This document shows, one piece after another, positions 59,008-64,000 of a stretch of 64,000 nt of DNA. The translations under genes were made by a program, and so were the position numbers. The stretch comes from Phycomyces nitens (Eukaryota > Mucoromycota > Mucoromycetes > Mucorales > Phycomycetaceae). Numbering within the stretch: the first letter of the stretch is position 1; each line of letters begins with the position of its first letter. Under the pieces are notes generated by a model. The model had not been told where the DNA came from and ran no database searches. It was given only the letters and a program-made list of their open reading frames with translations. The stretch lies in NCBI GenBank assembly GCA_022702545.1, contig JAHRBC010000001.1, forward strand, positions 5,518,001 to 5,582,000, written 5' to 3'.

Positions 59008-61503
59008 AACAGCTTATTTGCTCCTATTGTATTCAAATCAATATTACTTCCAATCAATATCAATCTCCATCATCTTCCTTTGTGTCCACTGTTTTTTTTC
59101 CCTTCCGGCCGAATGGTGTTCTTATTGGAGTAGTATATTTAATTAGACATGCTATGAACTTTTATAATCCTCGGTAGTATAGATTGGTTAATTGCCCAAT
59201 TTTAGTTCAAAGAATCTACAGCATAGAGATTCACCAGTTTTCTTATTTTACTTGTACATTTCTCTGCAAAAATCCGAGAACAATTGTGTTCCTTATGTAA
59301 TACAAAATAAGCCATGGGACTTTTTATCCGTCTACAAAAATATCCCCACCTGTCAAGTCTCCTTATATCTTGCCATTTTATATCAGCACTTGGACACATT
59401 TCCTTGGATCTCAGATACAAAGGTAAAACTACACAAGACACAAGTATTTTAATTGTATTATTCACCACTAGCCAAATAATAGTCTTCTCTTAACCAGGGC
59501 TATCATGTCCTAAGATCAAATATCTTTGACTCTGATGTACTTGATCATTTCATTGATTTGATTTTTATCTCAACAGGATCAGACCTGGTAGACACTTTTG
59601 GGATTAAGTGAGCCTTTCCGTAATAATCACTATGGACATTTACTTTCCATACTCGATCGATCAACTGTCCTTAATACCTCAATTCTATACTGTGTTTGGC
59701 AAGTAATTTATATCACAGTAGTCTTTCAAAAAGTTTCTTTTTTTCCACAAAATGCTCTCAATGGTTGGTATGGTTTCTCTATGCTTTGATCCATAAAAGG
59801 ATGGCTTTGTATATTGGATCCGCATTTTCAACAAAAGATATTTATAATGTAATGATTGTAGCTACTTGAAATTCAACAGCCATTGGAATAGTTTCTCTTA
59901 AGCATTATAGCGTATATGAAGATATCCCAATACTTTTCTCTTTTATATTTGCAAAACCCACCATTTGAAATCAACTATACTTTCCTCTGCTTTATTCTGT
60001 TCACTATTAATTGCATACCAAAGAAACTGTTTTGTTAGTGTTAGATATTCTATCTATCTTTACCAAAATTGAATTTAATTATATATTCAAATCTTCCTAG
60101 CCATACTACTGTAGATTGGAAACGACCTTTAGCATCCGAGTATTCATGTACGATAAATAATTAAGGCTTGCTTGGAGAACAATTCTATATATACTCACTC
60201 TCCATCTAATACACATTGTCCTTGTAGCAAAATTACTAAAACACAAGTCAATTTTACTTGATATTTATTTTTAAGGTAAAAGAGAAACTAAAATTCTGTC
60301 TGTTGTAGGATTTGTGTATAAATACTTAGAAGGTGTTAACAGGGTTTTCGATACTAGTGTACCTTAAATCTACTCGAGTAGATTTTGTTACCTAGCTTTT
60401 GTTAAACCAATATGTAAAGTATTGAAAGGTGGTTTTACCACAAACCCCATTGTGTTTGACAAAAAATTATTATATATTTATAAACACAAACTTAGCAACG
60501 TATACATTATTAAGTAACCTGGCGAGGCATATTGCGATCCACCATCACCACTTTATTTTACTTGAATTGGTTAAATATTCATCAAATTGTCTCAATTTTT
60601 CACTCACAAAAATCTTCAAGCACTGACCATTCGCTATTTGCACCAAAAGTGTATTTTTGATACCCTCTTACGAAATCCAGAGGACCCAAGACCAGTCTGA
60701 GAAATTTCAAAATTGTTGTTTTAAGTAAAGTTGTGAAGATTTGTAATAAAAACTGATCGGTGCTTATCTGACCACCCACAAAGGCGTACTTGTAGAGATA
60801 TAGAAGATGTTAGAATAAGCGGAATTTGTAAAGAAGTGTATATAAAAGGAAATATGGCTATTTGCACCACATACGCAATGGATTTCAAAGATTTGAGAAA
60901 GTATTGATTAATAGGATCTTAATAAATATCTATATTTTGGCTTTGATAAAAGTGAATCTGTATAGGATAAGGCTAATTAAATGTAATATACCGCATTGTG
61001 TTCATTTTCTTATAGAAATTATATTGAATATGTTTGTTAAAAAAAGTTTATAAAAAATCTATAAAATACAAAGAATCGAACCTGCAGAATCAAGTTCAAA
61101 TTATGCAATATAAATATTTTCTGAAATACTGTGGTATACACACCAGAGTCGAGTGAAAACCAGAATTCACAACCAATAATGGTTACTATTCTCTAATGAC
61201 CCTGGAAAATTAACATCCCAGGAGCAGTTACACACCAGGCTCATGTACAATTAACAGTACAACAGTGATAACCGACCATTAGACAATATAGATTAAAAGT
61301 AAAAGGAAACTAAAATAATAACTATATAAACCACCATAATATTCTTTCTTTAATAAATAACACTCTCACAGTATCTACAAGTTCACAACCCCTATTTACC
61401 ACCCCAAGTAAATGACTTACACACAGACTCATACTACCACTGATAATAGTTGTTAAATGCGAATCTATGAACTATCATTGATTTTCAACTGCAGTCTAAT
61501 TAG
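59008..61503. other. 2.5-kb AT-rich repeat-bearing region
   Basis: Beyond the dispersed repeat copy B I see only AT-rich sequence with short open frames (59192..59452, 60429..60626) that match no family and lack splice context. It may contain more unannotated transposon debris, including the far end of the CACTA element. Confidence 0.4.
60209..60447 (-). repeat. Dispersed repeat, copy B, with a 20-bp perfect palindrome
   Basis: Inverted relative to copy A at 41158-41396. The palindrome AAATCTACTC/GAGTAGATTT (60366-60385) is perfect here and has a mismatched centre in copy A. Confidence 0.8.
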
Positions 61504-62081
61504 ATGGAATGGACTAAAATCAGAATAAACGGTAGGTATTTTATTGTAATCTTTACAATTGTTGGTCAAGTCGCCATAGTATACTATATAGCAATATATC
61601 TTACGGAGGGTCTCTCTTGGTTTCAAAGTAACAAACTTCTACTCACAGGAATAACCACGAGAAGGTGGAGACCATATATTCCCGCCCCCCCCCCCCCCCC
61701 CCCCAGACCTCAAAATTGTAATTCTACCAAGTTCTTGCCAAGGTACAGCATCGCAGCAGCTTTGTCTTCGGGCTATGTCACTGCTCAATCTTCCAGCACT
61801 GTCAAGAGTCGGTCTTCAGCTATCCTCAATGTTAGTCCTTTGGCGCCGTTCAATGCGAGTCTTCTTTCTTTGTCCAATCCAAGTCTTCTGCGTCATTCAG
61901 TCCAAAGTCTTTTTGCCTTGCTTGATCCTTGCTTGCTTTCTTTGCCCAATTTCAATTTCTTTGTTCATTCGGTACTTGTCTTTTTACTTTGTTCAAGTTC
62001 ATTGTCAAATTTTAACGGATTCCGTACATTCAATTTTTTTAAATGGTCGATAATTTGGAAACCAAGCCTCACAAGCGCCCT
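61504..62081. other. Region with C20 homopolymer; long open frame judged doubtful
   Basis: A 255-codon plus-strand frame starts at 61504, crosses the C20 run (61685-61704) and then the hairpin. Its middle part is a repeated Ser/Leu pattern (LSLSNPSLL, LLSLPN) produced by short TCTTTG-type repeats. I see no domain and treat it as probably non-coding or a derelict frame. Confidence 0.35.
61685..61704 (+). repeat. C20 homopolymer
   Basis: Twenty consecutive C preceded by CCCG; G20 on the other strand could form a G-quadruplex. Length is uncertain in any assembly. Confidence 0.85.
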
Positions 62082-62355
62082 AGAGGAAAGAACATCTACT
62101 CATATGCTTGCAACTCCCCTTAGGACTATCTGTCCTACAGGCATAAGGTACGTCTTCCCTGATTCTTACCATATAGCAACATATGACTTTGTATATTTCC
62201 TTCTTAAGGGCCTGTTTTATTGGGCTATTCCAAAAGATGAAAATATACTAAAGGCATACGATGCTATATAGGATACAGAAAAAGAAATACCTTATGCCTG
62301 TAGGACAGATAGCCCTAAGGGGAGTTGCAAGCACATGAGTTGGTGTTCTTTCCTG
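62082..62355. repeat. Large inverted repeat, about 69-bp arms, 137-bp loop
   Basis: The left arm 62082-62150 ends GCATAAGGTA and the right arm 62288-62355 begins TACCTTATGC; reverse complements agree at about 90% or better over the whole arm, including the central CAACTCCCCTTAGG. It is a foldback element or the two inward-facing ends of a deleted transposon; a transcript would fold into long dsRNA. Confidence 0.9.
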
Positions 62356-62936
62356 GAGGACTCCTGTGGACCATCGTCTTTCATTATGTCATCTTTAACA
62401 TTTTGGACATCTAGAGAAAGATAATACATATATATTAGTACATGCTCTTCATCATAAATCACAAGAGATCAATAGGTACTTACAGTTCAAATTGTATAAA
62501 GGATGCTACCACCACTTTAACCACCGAAGGCGTCTTTCGAGAGATCTTTTCCTTCTTGCGGAGGGCGCCTTTTTTTAGCACTCCTCCTTTTTTTTTGATC
62601 GTTTGAAATTTCATTGCAATTCTTCTTTGAATTAAACGCATAATTGGATTTGTAAGGAACGGCATTGATCTTGTTATCAAACTCGGGAAGCAAACTTGGA
62701 AATCCAACTTGGTACTGAACTCGACTTTGGACTTGGCCTTGAACTCGGAAATCCAACTCGACATTGAACTTTGCTTCCAGACTAAACACTGAACTGTGCT
62801 TTGGAATACACTAAATAGCTATATATCTTACCTTGAGCCATACATTGGACTTTACAGCAAACATAGCACTGGACTTTGCATTAAACTTTGCATTGTACTT
62901 GGTGTTGAACTTGGCAGGCATACAATTATTCGGATC
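62356..62936 (-). other. Degenerate coding-like, Lys/Asn-rich minus-strand segment
   Basis: The minus strand 62820-62925 reads MPAKFNTKYNAKFNAK followed by KSNV, and 62517-62789 reads KFNVELDFRVQGQVQSRVQ followed by a very basic KKRRSAKKRRPPQEGK. Short TTTGAACTT-type DNA repeats underlie these patterns. They could be remnant exons of the repeated module to the right, but frames do not join. Confidence 0.3.
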
Positions 62937-63600
62937 AGTCACCTGTAATCATATTGATGGTGAGTATTCACACTTTTTCGAGTCAGCGTTTTGACTTTAC
63001 CTTGACTGTGGGACTCTGCCCATGATTTGGATCCCACTCTTTGGAATCGGCTTGACAATTGGTCTATGTCCCTTCCTTGATTTCAGTCACCTATAATAAT
63101 ATTGACAGTGAGTATTCACACTTGGTTAAAGTCAGTGTTTTAACATTACCTTGACTGTGAGACCCTGCCCATGGTTTGGATTCCACTTTTTGTAATCTGC
63201 TCGGCAGTGGGTCTATACCCTTCCTTGATTCCAGTCACCTGTAATCATATTGACAGTGAGTATTCACACTTGGTTAAAGTCAGTGTTTTAAAAGTACCTT
63301 GACGGTGGGACTCTGTCCATGGTTTGGATTCCACTTTTTGGAATCTACTCGGCAGTGGGTCTATACCCTTCCTTGATTTCAGTCATCTGTAATCATTTTG
63401 ACAGTGAGTATTCATGATTATTTAGAGCCATCGTTTAATATTACCTTGACTGTGGGACTCTGCCCATGGTCTGGATCCCACCCTTTGGGATCGGCTTTGA
63501 AGTGGGTCTATACCCTTCCTTGCTTTCAGTCATCTATAATAATTTTGACAATGAGTATTTATGATTGGTTAGAGTCATCATTTCATAATTACCTTGACTG
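62937..63600. repeat. Tandem array of a 148-bp unit, about 4.4 copies
   Basis: Units start with AGTCAC/AGTCAT at 62937, 63085, 63233, 63381 and 63538; spacing is 148, 148, 148 and 157 bp. Sequence identity is about 80-90% by eye. On the minus strand each unit has a splice-like acceptor (ATTACAG or ATTATAG) and a splice-like donor (TCAAG/GTA), delimiting about 89 bp and 59 bp alternately. Confidence 0.92.
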
Positions 63601-63607
63601 AGAATAT

Positions 63608-64000
63608 TTATCCTGGGTTAAGATTGGCTTGCATTTCGGGGATCTCTTGTTGATCCCTGTTCATACACCGGCTGAGGTATGAACATATTGTATTCTTTGT
63701 TTTGTTGCCATGGATGATAGGATTTGACAGCCGGATTTTTTTCTTGATGTAAACGGGACAGACGGTACACGGGGTAATACAATCCATCACAGCCACCACA
63801 GCCACCAGCAGGACCAGCAAGACTACCAGCAAAGGGAAAAGGGAACCGCCAACAGAAACCATGTGCCACTCGAGCGATGCGTCCACCACAATGGGCTGGA
63901 CAATCAACAGCAGACGGATGACCAGACTTGGTTGACCCAAGGCCCTATACAGGCACAAAAGCACTGTAAGTCTTTGGGCGAGAGGAGTACGACTAGCGCA
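63608..64000 (-). CDS. 3' part of a possible membrane protein, cut by window edge
   Basis: The minus-strand frame enters from the right edge, probably through an acceptor CTTACAG at about 63965, and ends at TAA 63608. It contains WHMVSVGGSLFPL followed by a 20-residue Leu/Val/Ala transmembrane segment, then CITPCTVCPVYIKKK and a basic tail with ENQ-rich end. Third positions are strongly G/C, as in real genes here. A competing frame (63618..63869, ending RNASQS) is also open and has GGCGGCDG and YYPVYRLSR; either might be the true one, so the product is unsure. The 148-bp array begins immediately downstream. Confidence 0.4.
   Translation of the reverse strand, partial: CASRTPLAQRLTVLLCLYRALGQPSLVIRLLLIVQPIVVDASLEWHMVSVGGSLFPLLVVLLVLLVAVVAVMDCITPCTVCPVYIKKKIRLSNPIIHGNKTKNTICSYLSRCMNRDQQEIPEMQANLNPG

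Noticed and set aside
61060..61100. GAATCGAACC, the reverse complement of a tRNA T-loop (GGTTCGATTC).
   Set aside because: The flanking bases do not form the five-base-pair T stem, and no acceptor or anticodon stem is found at the right distance.
61504..62271. A 255-codon plus-strand open frame.
   Set aside because: It crosses a C20 homopolymer and the hairpin and has no domain; part of its protein comes from short TCTTTG-type DNA repeats.

Overview
The window looks like nuclear DNA of an early-diverging fungus, most likely Mucoromycota (Mucorales or Phycomyces type). The reasons are short introns of about 45-100 bp in nearly every gene, AT-rich intergenic DNA full of microsatellites, ordinary fungal housekeeping genes, and relics of IS630/Tc1-like, CACTA (Tnp2) and possibly Fanzor-like mobile elements. 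I found no bacterial operons, rRNA, tRNA or CRISPR array.

Left part (1-24980) is gene-rich. It holds the 5' part of a ubiquitin-protease-like gene (-), CCT5 chaperonin (-), IMP dehydrogenase (-), a STE20/PAK-like kinase (+), an Rvs167/Hob1-type BAR-SH3 protein (+), a predicted N-myristoylated methyltransferase (+), a small helical protein (-), the SWR1 subunit VPS72/Swc2 (-), divergently transcribed from an allantoicase (+), and an uncharacterised Ser-rich protein (+). Positions 25300-28650 form a graveyard of transposon relics: two IS630/Tc1-like transposases in opposite orientation, one with its catalytic-Asp segment triplicated in tandem, and a decayed gene of unknown family with a possible nuclease-like motif.

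Middle part (30400-54630) holds a Dnf-type P4 flippase (+), CSN7 of the COP9 signalosome (+), a cytosolic M1 aminopeptidase (+) convergent with a TMEM33/Pom33-type membrane protein (-), and a coiled-coil protein with a Pro/Ser-rich tail (-). Gene-poor stretches separate them and contain coding relics, one resembling the N-terminal half of a Fanzor/TnpB-like protein.

Right part (54630-64000) is repeat-dominated: a nearly intact CACTA Tnp2 transposase broken by one stop and one frameshift, a dispersed repeat that also occurs at 41.2 kb, a large perfect-stem hairpin, a 148-bp tandem array, and the 3' part of a possible membrane protein at the edge.

Exon structures were built by hand from reading-frame continuity and family alignment from memory; every complete gene model sums to a whole number of codons. 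Three of about 51 introns that I modelled begin with GC (GCAAGT) instead of GT. The genes are not functionally clustered; they look like independent housekeeping loci.
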